A stretch of DNA of 64,000 nucleotides from Clarkia xantiana subsp. parviflora (lineage: Eukaryota > Streptophyta > Magnoliopsida > Myrtales > Onagraceae). This document shows positions 35,815 through 45,950 of this stretch, in pieces (position 1 is the first letter of the stretch; each line of letters opens with the position of its first letter). A program made the position numbers and the translations under genes. The notes beneath the pieces were generated by a model. It made no database searches, was not told the DNA's origin, and was given only the letters and a program-made list of their open reading frames with translations. The stretch covers positions 11,647,503-11,711,502 of the forward strand of contig JAPTYO010000018.1 of the NCBI GenBank assembly GCA_036873135.1, in the 5' to 3' direction.

Positions 35815-36990
35815 CTAAGCTTTGATATTCCTCTTCTCCTTCTTATGGAATGGTGGTTGCATAATTCCCAATATGTGTTCACCATTAATATTTGTTATTC
35901 CTTCCGGTGTGATAGACTCTTCGTGTGTAGGGAGTTGGTTTTGCGAATCCTCCCTCCTTGCGATTGACATAGGTTTGGTGTTGCTCCCTCCTTTAGTGCT
36001 ATCATTTCTTGGACGTAGAAGTGGATTTTGTTTCAAAAATGCGTATTGTGCTGGGTAGGAGGGGAGGGAGGCTTTTTCTTGCTGGCTGGGTTGTAGTGGT
36101 ATTCCCTGCTTTTCCAGGGTGTTGTCCCGTTCCTTGGGCGAGCAGGCGTCTGGCGGTTGTAATTGTTGTACATAGCTATATTGTAGGATGGGATTCCATA
36201 TCTTTTTCCATTGAAATGCATATCGTATTAGAACCCTTGGATGGTATTCTCTTAAAGTAGGCGCGACAGGCCCTGCTTGTTGTAGTGGCCCTCCTTGTTT
36301 GGGGTTATCCTTTTTGCTCATAGAGGGAGGATGAGTATGCATGCAACCTCCTTTGCTATTGTTGGTGATGCTTGCCCCCAATGTATGTGATTGCTCTTAC
36401 TAATGTCATATTCTTCTGGGGACGCAGTTATTGCTCATCTCTCACTCTTTAGTGTTGTCATGTCCTTCACAGAGTGGCTGTTGTTCAATGGTCACCTCCA
36501 GTTTCCTCGTATAGATGTGCTCTAGAAGACCTACTCTAGGTGTATTCATGAAGGGATGTAAGGATGGTGTTCCTCCTTGTGGAGAGGTTGTTGTTCTGCT
36601 CCCTCCTCATTTGCCCCATATTGGTATAATCTGGAAGAGCTGCCATGGGTACCTTTTTTTGAAGGGATGTGAGGATGGTGATCCAACTTGTGGAGATTTT
36701 GTTGTAGCCAGTTTTTTGGCCTTCTGGCGTATCTTTGCTTTTTGATTGTTGCCCCCCTAGGGGCTTGTCTTTCATTAGGGGTGAGGGGAGGGTAGTTGTT
36801 GCTTAACTACCGACCGTGGTGTCTTGGAGCTTGATGGAGTGTTATCCAAGGAGTGTTGTTATCCATTGGACGACGGTTGCTTAGCATCCTTTGGTTGTTG
36901 CCCCAGGATGCTAGGCTCCTTGAGACCCCCACTAGATACCTTATTATGCCGACCCCTTGTTCTCTTGAACCCCCTTATTTATTTCCATCG
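35815..36990 (-). pseudogene. Decayed gag leader of element G
   Basis: It lies directly after the PBS on the minus strand. A short frame begins MEINKGVQENKGSA near 36980, and further leftward frames at 36775-36536 and 36381-35815 are Gln/Pro/Asn-rich with no Gag core, zinc knuckle or protease. Position and composition fit the variable N-terminal leader of Gag. The conserved Gag core seen in C, F and B is missing, so G cannot make its own capsid protein. Confidence 0.45.
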
Positions 36991-37019
36991 AGCGTAAGTA
37001 GTAGGCTACGTGTTTTTTG

Positions 37020-37042
37020 CTCGAATCTGCAGACAGCGCCAG
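37020..37042 (-). other. Primer-binding site of element G
   Basis: On the minus strand CTGGCGCTGTCTGCAGATTC follows the LTR end CAAACA. It is a slightly changed TTGGCGCCGTCTGC-type PBS. It shows that 37043 is the end of a 5' LTR and that G runs leftward. Confidence 0.75.
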
Positions 37043-37142
37043 TGTTTGCACACGAGTGTCCTTCGTGGGCTTCTCCTTCCGTTCTCTTCTCCTTATCGAA
37101 CTTCTCCTTCTAGTATTCCTGCCTCGTGGGCTTCTTCTTGTC
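37043..37142 (-). repeat. 5' LTR remnant of element G (about 100 bp)
   Basis: It matches the last 100 bp of the 3' LTR (27533 onward: TGTTTGCACACGAGTGTCCTT) but stops matching after GGGCTTCTTCTTGTCG near 37142. The remaining LTR has been deleted, so no target duplication can be checked on this side. Confidence 0.8.
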
Positions 37143-37199
37143 GTGTGAATCGAATTTGTAGGTACAGAGATTACTACATGAGTAGCAGTCAATAGCCCA

Positions 37200-37483
37200 T
37201 CACCATAAAAGTAGATCGGAAGTTGAGCTTACAACATCATGGTTCTTACTATCTTCATGAGTGTACGATTAGGTCGCTCCGTCACACTGTTCTATTGTGG
37301 CGTATAAGGGATCATCGTTTGACAGAAAATTACCATTTCATTGCATAACTTGTCAAACTCATTTGAAAGGTATTCACCACCTCTGTTAGTGGGTAATGTT
37401 TTCACCTTTCCGTTAAATTTGTACTTCGAATCGATGTGTTCCAATTTTACACGGAACATATATGTTGTAGGTGCCACACTTGG
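37200..37483 (-). pseudogene. Ty1/copia integrase core fragment
   Basis: The minus-strand frame contains LEHIDSKYKFNGKVKTL, then NRGGEYLSNEFDKLCNE and IPYTPQ. This is the integrase catalytic-core stretch of copia-type retrotransposons, in which RxDNGGEY...F carries the second catalytic Asp; here the Asp-Asn before GGEY is changed to Asn-Arg. Only about 90 residues remain, with no GAG, RT or LTR nearby. It is the only Ty1/copia trace in the window and lies in the gap between G and B. Confidence 0.75.
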
Positions 37484-37681
37484 GATTTAACCTAGGTGAA
37501 ATCATTGGTTTAATACATGCTCGTTGTTACGATATCAATTATATTTACTGAGTACTAACAAATAAGGAATCTAAATCGATCGATCTAGTTATGCAATAGA
37601 TGGTTTACTAATGATGATGGACTGTGTTAATCGTTTCATTCATTCGACCTCTTGACCTGGCCTAAATTTGGTTTTAATCCA
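37484..37681. other. Spacer between G and B
   Basis: A 200-bp AT-rich stretch with no repeat or gene recognised. It includes the 5' flank of B; a target duplication for B cannot be tested because B's 3' LTR was not found. Confidence 0.4.
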
Positions 37682-37905
37682 TGGTGGATGTACGCCCAAG
37701 CTACCACTAATTGTACCCGTGAAGTGGACCAGAACCGTATATAACTTAAGACTTAAGACTCGGACACCCGAGGCCCATCGCTTGGGCCCGGAAAATATCC
37801 CGAGTGGCAAAAGCCACTCGGGAAGACCCGGGTGGAAAAACCACCCGGGGACCCGAGCAAGGGGTTCTGGGTACCCCTCCGGGTACCCCCGTCCGTCCGG
37901 ACGAG

Positions 37906-37940
<35 letters not shown>

Positions 37941-38378
37941 TCCGGACCCCAACCCCCGTACGATACCTCGCCCGGGGCTCGCCCTAGAAGGCCACACACC
38001 AACACTTAGCCATATTGAACTTACCTACGGTTAAACTGAGGTCAAAGGCAACTTATTTACAGTCAAGACCAACCCATAATTACGAACCCGCCACAGCCGG
38101 ACCAGAAAACCATTAGAACTGGGGCGTTCCAATAGAAACTCTATGAATAGAGAGCTCATCCCCACATTTGAAGGTATTCACTCTCTCTCTAAGCTCACCG
38201 TCTCTCTAGAAGCTCTCACTAACTTAAGCTTCAGAGTGGGCTTACCGGCAACCCCCGGTGCCCCTTTTGCAGGGAAGCAAGGAGAGGATCAAGAAGGAGA
38301 AGGCTGTCAAGGAAGAAGATCGATAAGGAGAAGCCTTCTACGAAGGAGAAGACCACGATGAACACACGTGAGCAAACA
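37682..38378 (+). repeat. 5' LTR of element B (697 bp)
   Basis: It starts TGGTGGATGTACGCCCAAGC and ends GAGCAAACA, immediately before the PBS. It matches the array and G LTRs: CACTCGGGAAGACCCGGGTGG, GTCCGGAC pairs, ACTCTATGAATAGAGAG (a degenerate TATA region near 38140) and CTCTCTCTAAGCTCACCG. A 34-bp poly-C tract (37906-37939) interrupts U3. Confidence 0.87.
37906..37939 (+). repeat. Poly-C tract (34 bp) in B LTR
   Basis: A homopolymer lies between two GTCCGGAC motifs. Related LTRs have a short G-rich stretch here, so the run looks like an expansion. Confidence 0.9.
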
Positions 38379-38397
38379 TTGGCGCCGTCTACGGATT
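38379..38397 (+). other. Primer-binding site of element B
   Basis: TTGGCGCCGTCTACGGATTC directly follows the LTR end CAAACA. Element A has TTGGCGCCGTCTGTGGGAAC at the same position. Confidence 0.88.
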
Positions 38398-38432
38398 CAA
38401 ACAAGAAAGCACATAGCTACTACTAGCGATCT

Positions 38433-40726
38433 ATGGCGGTAACAAGAAGGCAGGTTGGAGAGTCGAGTAGGCAAATACCAATGGTGGGAAACAACCAAGC
38501 ACCACCAGGAGGAGGGAAGAAACCACCATTGGTAGGCCAACATGCAAATGTGGAAGAGCATCGGGAGGAAGTAAGGATCAGGGAATAACCAATCCCAGAG
38601 GAACAGAATTCCTCGACCAATGTTCATCCGGAACAAATAGTGAACCAACCACGCCCACAACCGCCCCAAGAAGGAAACCCAAGAACATAGAACATCACAC
38701 CAGAGATGATGGCAGCAATGGAGGAAACGCTGGACAGAAGAGAGCGCCTAAGGGAAAATCTAAGGCAGGAACAACCAAGGTACCATGCATCACCTCCAAG
38801 GTCAATTGGGGGAAACCAACCGGCGTACACCCGCTCCAACAACTAGCAGTACCAAGAAGGAGGGTATCCCAACCAAGAGGGGCTAACAATCAGGCAAATA
38901 GCAGACAAGGATATGCTGGGTTTCAGAATAGCCAAGGCCACGGAACACCCCAGAATGGCCAAAGATACGCATGACCTTAGAATGACCAAAGGTATGTGGC
39001 ACCTCATAATGGCCAAGGATTTGCAAGATTCCGGAATAGGCAAGGACAAGGTGCACCTCTGAACGGTCAAGGGTTTTATGGAACCCAGAACAACTAAGGA
39101 CATGCTCAGCCCCAGAACCACCAGAGGCAGCCGGGACCACGAGATGGACAGGGGTACGTCGGACCCCAACCCACAATGCATCAGAACTTGCAAAACGTAC
39201 CACTCACAAGAGAAGAACTAGAGGAGCTGATAGCACGAAAGATCAAGGACTCAAAACGGAGGGCAATGCACAAGCTGAGATATATAGCTTCACACCCCTT
39301 CACTCAAGAGCTAATCTATACAATGGTACCCCCGAACGTCCAGCCGCGTCAGATTGCTGACTATGTTGGCAAAGGAGACCCGATACAGCATATCCAAAAG
39401 CACGAGGCGTTGCTCCTAGGAAGGACCGCCGTGGAGGATCACTTCACAATGTTGTTCCCCTCAACCTTGGCAGGAAACGCCTCATATTGGTTCTTCAATC
39501 TTCCCCAAGGATCAATTGCCTCTTGGGCGGAATTTGGGAAGCTGGGGGGCACCGCTAGCAGATAATGTGGAAGTCCTACCAATCAACACCCTATAAGAGA
39601 TGGCCGAGAGAGTGAAAGCATACATCGATTTGGAGCGTGCACGCTCGAATCGAAGAAAAGGGTACGAAGCACAACGACAAGATAACAACAAGCAAACCAA
39701 CGGGAAACCCCATCCGGCGGGGATCCAACAACACCACGAAGACAGCCATGGACACCGCAGGGCGGAGCAAGAGCAACCGAGTAGTCAAGGCCTCAAGGCA
39801 TACATAACATTGTCTTTACCACCCTAACAAGGGAAACCTCAATCATTCTCCAAGAGATGAAAAGGATAAACTTGTGGACTCCTCCAACCGAGAAGAGAAA
39901 GACAAGGATGGGCAACAAAATTGAGCAGTGGTGTGAATACCACAATGCCGACGGGCACCATACATACAACTGCTTTCACCTGCAGCGCCACATCGAGAAC
40001 CTCATCCAAGAAGGAATGTTAAAGAACTTCTTTAAGGACGAACGGAAAAGAGAAATAAGCCCCTAGCCTAGGTACAATGGAAAAGGAGGGGAAGGAGAAA
40101 ATGGAGGACTTCCCTCCCCCCAGAACAAAAAACTGACGATCAAAGTCATACATGGAGACTAGGCAGCTAGAGGAGAGGCTTCCAACTCAAGAGAGGTCTA
40201 CATGACTCAGATCAATGAGATGGCTCCATTTGGGAAGCGACAAAGGCCAGTCGAGAACATGAAAATAGTATTCTCTGACGAGGACTTGAAGTACGTGGTC
40301 TACCCACACGACGATGCCTTGGTCATCACAATGGATATCTCATGTTGCAATGTAAGAAGAATGCTAGTGGATGGAGGCAGCTCTACTGACACACTACACA
40401 TTGATGTGATAAGAGCCATTGGAAAGTCAGAAAGAGACCTCAAGCCTGTCAATTTCCCCTTGGTCAGCTTTGCAGGAGCAACAACATACCCGCTTGGAAT
40501 AATCACCCTCCCCGTGACCCTAGGCGAAGGATGGACACAACTGCACCTGATGGTCACATTCGTGGTGGTCGAAGAATTGGGAGCCTATAATGGGATATTA
40601 GGTCGTACAACCATCAACCCAAACCACATAGTCCCCTCCACTCTCCATCAGAAGATGAAGTTCCTAACCCCGAATGGCATAGAAGAGGTCCTTGGAGAGC
40701 AAGCAGATCGAGAAAGTACTGCTTAA
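38433..40726 (+). pseudogene. Gag-protease of element B, with stops and a deletion
   Basis: The leader MAVTRRQVGES (38433) is followed by NITPEMMAAMEETLDRRERL, the same leader as in the 1.81-kb array, and by degenerate QNGQGY repeats with several stops. The Gag core (39176-39540) reads ASYWFFNLPQGSIASW, after which about 50 residues are missing. It resumes with MAERVKAYIDLERARS (39600). The zinc knuckle is CEYHNADGHHTYNC (about 39930-39972). Protease (40202-40726) contains DDALVITMDI and VDGGSSTDTLH, ending NGILGRTTINP. The protease part is the best preserved and is open for 174 codons. Confidence 0.83.
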
Positions 40727-40731
40727 ATGCA

Positions 40732-41545
40732 ATGTGGAGGAAGGCACGTCAAGGGATCCATGTTGCTTTCGTAGAGGCACAAAGAAGAAATGAAAATGTA
40801 GGAATGCGGCAAGGATGGAGGGGCATGCTAGGAATGGTGAAGGATGTGATGACCCATCTCCTAAAGATGACCAAGGGGGCACTCAAGAAGAGGAAGAGAC
40901 ATGAATCCCATGAGCAAGCTGAGGAAGAGGTAGAAGAGATGGAAGAAAAGAGGAGAGAAGAAAAAAAAAGGAGGAGCGAATGAAGGAAGAGTCTGGAAGG
41001 CCTGAATGATATCCAGCAAAAAGGAGACGAGCTGATAAAAAGATATTTCGTAAGGCTAGCAACGGTGGAGGCTGAACTCAACATCAAAAAGAATGAATTT
41101 GTCAGAGCCTTCATCAGACAACTAAGGAGGGATGCCGACAAATACTTCGGAGGAAAGGAGGGAATCGCATATATAACCTCAGTGGAAGAGTTCAACCACA
41201 AGTTGTGGCAGGCCATACAGATAGAAGAATAAAAGGGAAGATACTATTACAAGCTGAGCGACGACTGGACAGTACATTTCACGCCTTTAAAAAGTGAACT
41301 TGGAGAGCTGTACAACACCGTCCTCTACGACAAGATCCAACCACCCCGAGAGTCATCAAGAGCGTTCATCGGAAGAAAGGTGGAAGGATGGTGTGAGTAC
41401 CATAAGTCCTGGGGACACATAACTCTCAGGTGCTTAACTCTCAGGTGCTTAACTCTCAGGCTGGAAGTTGAAGAGGAAATTTACGCCGGGCGCTTATAGG
41501 AGGAGATCGAATCAGAAGAGCTGGAGTTCAACCCTACTAGATAAT
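40732..41545 (+). pseudogene. Second gag-like ORF of element B (zinc knuckle)
   Basis: Directly after protease comes a charged coiled-coil segment (EEEVEEMEEKRREEKKRR, 40915-40980), then a Gag-like helical region with KNEFVRAFIRQLRRDA and EEFNHKLWQAIQIEE. It is followed by FTPLKSELGELYNTVLYDK, IQPPRESSRAF and a zinc knuckle WCEYHKSWGHITLRC (about 41391-41435). The same order of motifs is present in F at 23701-24420, so this ORF is a conserved family component. Stops at 40981, 41230 and 41498 and a small tandem duplication of the LTLRCL segment (41425-41455) show it is inactive here. Its role is unknown; a second nucleocapsid-like protein is one possibility. Confidence 0.72.
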
Positions 41546-41689
41546 GAAGGATATCTTAACCTTTTTTTTATGTGTTTATACATTAGACGTACTTGAAGGA
41601 GATCCACGGACACCACCTAGAATTTCATTTCTGTACGAACCGATGATGGTATTAAATGAATCAGATGTTTTTACAGGGTATAACAAGTC

Positions 41690-42830
41690 TCGAAAATGGG
41701 AAGATCCAAAAGGACAATCTTGACATATGTTAAAGCGATCAACAACCTTTACATATGAACAAGGGAAGATCTATACAGAAAACCATAAAACCGAAATGGG
41801 ATATAAGACCCATAGGGCCAGCCTTACAAACGAAAATAGGAAGATCCAAAAGGACAACCATGACATATGTTAAAGCGATCAACAACCTTTACATATGAGC
41901 ATGGGAAGATCTATATGGAAAACCATTACAACCGAAAAGGGATATATGACCCATAGGGCCACCCTTACAACCGAAAATTGGAAGATCCAAAAAGACAACC
42001 TTGACATATGTTAAAGCAATCAACAACCTTTACATATGAGGAAGGTAAGATCTATACGGACAACCATTACAACCGAAAAGGGATGTAAGACCCATAGGGC
42101 CACCCTTACAAACGAAAATGGGAAGATCCAAATGGACAACCTTGACATATGTTAAAGTGGTCAACAACCTTTACATATGAGCAAGGGAAGATCTATACGA
42201 CAACCATTACAACCGTAAAGGGATATAAGACCCATAGGGCCATCCTTACAAATGAAAATGGGAAGATCCAAAAGGACAATCTTGACATATGTTAAAGCGA
42301 TCAACAACCTTTACATATGAGCAAGGGAAGATCTATACGGAAAACCATTACAACCGAAAAGGGATATAAGACCCATAGGGCGACCCTTACAACCGAAAAT
42401 GGGAAGATCCAAAAGGACAACCTTGACATATGTTAAAGAGATCAACAACCTTTACATATGAGCAAGGGAAGATCTATACGGACAACCATTACAACCGAAA
42501 AGGGATATAAGACCCATAGGGCCACCCTTACAACCGAAAATGGGAAGATCCAAAAGGACAACCTTGACATATGTTAAAGCGATCAACAACCTTTACATAT
42601 GAGCAAGGGAAGATCTATACGGACAACCATTACAACCGAAAAAGGATATAAGACCCATAGGGTCACCCTTACAACCGAAAATGGGAAGATCCAAAAGGAC
42701 AACCTTGATATATGATAAAGCGATCAACAACCTTTACATATCAACAATGGAAGATCTATACGGACAACCATTACAACAAAAAAGGGACATAAGACCCACA
42801 GGGTAACCCTTACAATAAAAAAGGGGACAA
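41690..42830 (+). repeat. 140-bp minisatellite of element B (about 8 copies)
   Basis: The phrase TTGACATATGTTAAAGCGATC recurs at about 41720, 41860, 42001, 42142, 42282, 42423, 42563 and 42704, spacing 140-141 bp. Each unit also holds GGGAAGATCTATACGGACAAC and AACCGAAAAGGGATATAAGACC. Copies differ by a few substitutions. It lies between the sense ORFs and the 3' end of the antisense gene. The same repeat in reverse is in G. Confidence 0.92.
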
Positions 42831-42839
42831 TCCATGAGG

Positions 42840-43143
42840 CCGAGCCCCGAAAAAAGAAGCTATTCCATGCAAAAAGAGACGTAAACTCAACAAAGGGAAC
42901 TCCCCAATAATATAAAATAAAAGGAACATCAGTCCTGAAAATATAGGCCATCCTAAATGAGTATCATAACAATAAAAAAGTGTGTGCGAAAGGCACATCA
43001 AGCCATCCAAATACAACAAGGAAGGAAGTACGAAAATAAGGAAAAGCAATCCACAATATCTATCCGAAAGCCGAAGTCATCTCCAAAACAAATAGGCGGA
43101 AAACACAAAAGCAATAATAGCAACAGAGATAAAGTCCACAAGT
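42840..43143. other. Short spacer before the antisense gene end
   Basis: 300 bp of A-rich sequence between the minisatellite and the stop codon of B's antisense gene. No structure seen. Confidence 0.4.
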
Positions 43144-44272
43144 TCAACCGTCCTTCGCAATGGGGGGATCCTCCTCTCTAATAGGAACTCGTGAAGGGAC
43201 GGTGACCTTGGCAGCTAGACCAACCTTCGTCTTGGAGGAACTGTCGCCCACAGCTCGATCAGCCGTAACCTTCGTACGCTCCATCCGCCTAGCAAGACGG
43301 GCAAGGACATCCACATCAAACTGGGCATACTCACCGAGCTGGTCGAAAGGGAAGGAAGGACAGAGAGCATGGATCTTCTCAACCATGTTCACACCAAAGG
43401 TGTTCATAACACGCTTATAGTGCTTCTCGGCACGGGTGGAGAACTCCTTAGAGGCTATGAAGTTCTGGACTGCATCAACCTTGCCCTTCTCAATCCCAAG
43501 AGCCTCACCCTCCTTGAAACCAAATAGCCTACCTTCCTCATGGGCATCCCGAAGTGCTTTCTCCATCTTCAACTCCGCAAGCAAAGCCTCATCGGCTCGG
43601 TCGGCACGAGCGTCAGCAAGCTCCTCCTGGAGGAGAGTCAAACGGCTAGCAAGGGTAACCTCCAACACGCGAAGCTCCTCATTCTCCTCACGGAGTCGTT
43701 CCTCGGTAACCTTCAGGGTGGACTCAAGAACCTCGTGTGTAGATTCAAGCATTAGAACCATCTCCCGGAGCATGTCCCGCTCGCGACCAACATTAACCAG
43801 GTGGGAACGAAGGTTAACGACAGAAGATATGCTCCGCAAAACAAAAGGGTTAATATGAGAAGGAAATAAATGAAAAAAAAACAAGATAGAAGTCTCAAGG
43901 GGGAAAACTGGGACAAGGCGGACTTCACACAATAGTGGATCCCCTCAAGATCTGCAGGAGGAAGTGATCGATCAGCAGGGGGAATGATGGAATTCATCAT
44001 AGGAATCGCCACCTCCTGGATAGAAAGAGAAGAAGATAAGTCGTAAGGCTGCCGATCAACAGTCTGAAAAGGCAACTAGGAATCTCCCCTAACGTCACCC
44101 TCGACAGGGCGGATAAGATCCTCGGGAAAGATCATTCTACCTAAAAAGAATATATAAGGAACAATAAAAGTAAGATAAACATTCATATATAGAATAACAT
44201 TAGTTCGGGAACAGGAATCCTATCGTCAGACGAACCCCTAGGGGGAGAGACGGGGTGAGGAGAGGAGGTCCC
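43144..44272 (-). pseudogene. B antisense gene, 3' part (coiled-coil exons)
   Basis: The C-terminal exon (about 43800 to 43144) encodes a long coiled coil: MLREMVLMLESTHEVLESTL, EERLREENEELRVLE and LLQEELADARADRADEALL. It is followed by FSTRAEKHYKRVMNTFGVNM, a hydrophobic FDQLGEYAQFDVDVL and a basic tail ending AKDG. An upstream exon (about 44075-43935) has QTVDRQPYDLSSSLSIQEVA. Frames between them fit introns on the minus strand, one ending TTTTTAG near 44140. At 44273 the gene is cut by element A and resumes at 55045. The family matches the antisense genes of A and F. Confidence 0.7.
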
Positions 44273-44988
44273 TGATGGGCTTCGCTGTAGCCGTTAGGCC
44301 CTTTAACGGCGAGCAAACGGTGAATAGGGCCACTGGGCCCTCAATGGAGGTCAAGATGACCCAGGCGAAGGGTCCCGACAGAGGGAGTCCCGATGATGAA
44401 AGGTCGCGACAGAGTCGGTCCCGATAGGTGAGCTGGACACTCCCGACGAGATGCCTTTAAGTAGGCCCCGATGACGAATCCCTGAGAATGATTGGCCCTG
44501 TCACGATGACGAGGGGCCCCCAGCGGTGACACAACGAGATAACTCTGAAGTCCCCGATATTAGTCAGGACTTGCTATCAGAGGATGAGGCCGAGATACGC
44601 GGGGCGTGGCCGAGATATGCAAAGCGTAGCTAAGATACTCGGAGCGTGGCCGAGATACGCGGGGCGTGGCCGAGATAAGCGAGATCATGGCCTAGATAGG
44701 CGGGATCGTGCCAGAGATACGCGTAATACGGGTTAACCACCCCAACGGTTCACCAGGTAACTGAGGTACCTCTCCGCCTATAAAAGGGCAGAGGTTACCT
44801 CAGATCAATTACGTTTTGATACACGCTACTTGAGATTACTGCTTGCCAGTCCATACGAGATACTCATTTAAGCATCAGAGAGGGATTCTGGGTCACCGCC
44901 CGGTCTATCCCCTCTTGCAGGATTACGTGGAGCGAAGGAGCTAGGATCGCCGTCAAAGACCGTGCCGGAGTTCTACCGTGATCCAACA
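44273..44988 (+). repeat. 5' LTR of element A (716 bp)
   Basis: It starts TGATGGGCTTCGCTG and ends GTGATCCAACA. U3 has GAGATACGCGGGGCGTGGCC-type repeats (44590-44720). It is longer than the 3' LTR by two segments (around 44320-44355 and 44408-44455) absent from the partner, so the copies have diverged by deletion since insertion. Confidence 0.93.
44779..44786 (+). promoter_or_regulatory. TATA box of element A 5' LTR
   Basis: TATAAAAG in a GC-rich context (CCGCCTATAAAAGGGCAGAGG), about 200 bp before the LTR end. The transcript start would lie some 30 bp downstream. The same box is present in the 3' LTR at 54835-54842. Confidence 0.75.
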
Positions 44989-45008
44989 TTGGCGCCGTCT
45001 GTGGGAAC
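44989..45008 (+). other. Primer-binding site of element A
   Basis: TTGGCGCCGTCTGTGGGAAC starts directly after the LTR end CCAACA. The tRNA it pairs with was not determined. Confidence 0.88.
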
Positions 45009-45023
45009 GTAACAAAAGCTGAT

Positions 45024-45950
45024 ATGCCTTCTACTCGTTCAATGGTGGCTGGCAAGCAAAGAAGACAAGGACAATCTGGTGGTTCCCGTCATCCTGCTGC
45101 GACGACTCTGAATTCACCACCAGAGCATGCTGAGGACCAGAATCTCCTAGCGGAGGTCTCTTGGACAGGGGGGCATAATGAAGCTCCTGAAGATACTGCT
45201 GCTCAACACCAGGGGAATAGGGAGCAGGTGGCTCCTCCAGCTGCGGACCTGACGAGGGCTGTGGCGGAAGCCATGCCAATGTTTTTGGCAGCTGTGGAGG
45301 CCCTCTTAGATCGGAGAGAGGCTGCGAGGAGGCAAGAGGAGATGCCTCCGCTAGAAGAGGAAGCGCCCCCGCCAGCAGAGGTTCAGAATGTTCGGGAGGT
45401 TCAGCCCCGAAACCTGGGCAGGAGTAGGGAGTCCACCCAACCAGAACGATTCATGGTCGATAGGCCAGGACCAGTGCAGCATAGGACCATTCCCCTTAAT
45501 GGTCCCATCACCCCCGATCAGATGGTGAAGATCGTGAACATCTGCATGGGAGAGCAGAAGCCGTTGGTGTCGGAGCTGAGGGATCGATCCACCCATCCCT
45601 TCGTTCCTCGACTCATAGACACCCTCGCCCCGCCAGGACTGGGTATCCCCACGATCAAGGATTATGATGGTGAGGGAGATCCGGTTCGTCATGTCCAGAA
45701 GCACCTCATGGCATGTCTGGGCAGAGCCCCGAATGAAGATATTGTGTGTACGTTGTTCCCGAACACACTGGGCGAGAGGGCCCTAACCTGGTTCTTCAGT
45801 CTGCCCCCAGGCTGCATCACTTGCTGGGCTGATATGCACGATCGCTTTATTCAGCAGTACCAGGATCGCAGACGTTTGCTGAAGAGTGTGAGGTCCTTGA
45901 CGAGGAGATTTCGGAGGGTGAAACCATCTGTACCTTCATTCGGAACCTAA
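45024..45950 (+). CDS. gag: Gag of element A (N-terminal, frameshifted at its end)
   Basis: This 308-codon frame starts at the first ATG after the PBS (MPSTRSMVAGK). A disordered, acidic and Gln-rich leader is followed by the retrotransposon Gag core from about residue 165: MVKIVNICMGE, LRDRSTHPFVPRLID, DYDGEGDPVRHVQKH, then TLFPNTLGERALTWFFSLPP. The true frame is lost near 45870-45885: the continuation CEVLDEEISEGETICTFIRN is in another frame and leads into the downstream ORF. Everything after LKSV in this frame is therefore out of register. Gag forms the virus-like particle in the cytoplasm. Confidence 0.88.
   Translation: MPSTRSMVAGKQRRQGQSGGSRHPAATTLNSPPEHAEDQNLLAEVSWTGGHNEAPEDTAAQHQGNREQVAPPAADLTRAVAEAMPMFLAAVEALLDRREAARRQEEMPPLEEEAPPPAEVQNVREVQPRNLGRSRESTQPERFMVDRPGPVQHRTIPLNGPITPDQMVKIVNICMGEQKPLVSELRDRSTHPFVPRLIDTLAPPGLGIPTIKDYDGEGDPVRHVQKHLMACLGRAPNEDIVCTLFPNTLGERALTWFFSLPPGCITCWADMHDRFIQQYQDRRRLLKSVRSLTRRFRRVKPSVPSFGT

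Larger units (their letters stand above)
27533..37142 (-). mobile_element. Gypsy-type retrotransposon G (minus strand, truncated 5' LTR)
   Basis: In minus order: a 5' LTR remnant 37142-37043, PBS 37042-37020, decayed gag leader to about 35815, non-coding DNA with a Mutator-like insertion (33892-34929), two minisatellites (33830-33205 and 33150-32165), a repeated 3' region, PPT and 3' LTR (28401-27533). No pol domain is visible, nor the antisense gene found in A, B and F. LTR start TGGTGGATATACGCCC and the 140-bp repeat place it in the same family as B. It is inserted into F's LTR. Confidence 0.8.

Noticed and set aside
41640..41690. Chromodomain or RT remnant after B's second gag-like ORF
   Set aside because: No RT or chromodomain motif found in any frame between the zinc knuckle and the minisatellite.
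43436..43858. Plus-strand Ser/Arg-rich frame that looks like an SR protein
   Set aside because: It is the complement of the Glu/Leu-rich coiled coil of B's antisense gene, which has family matches in A and F.
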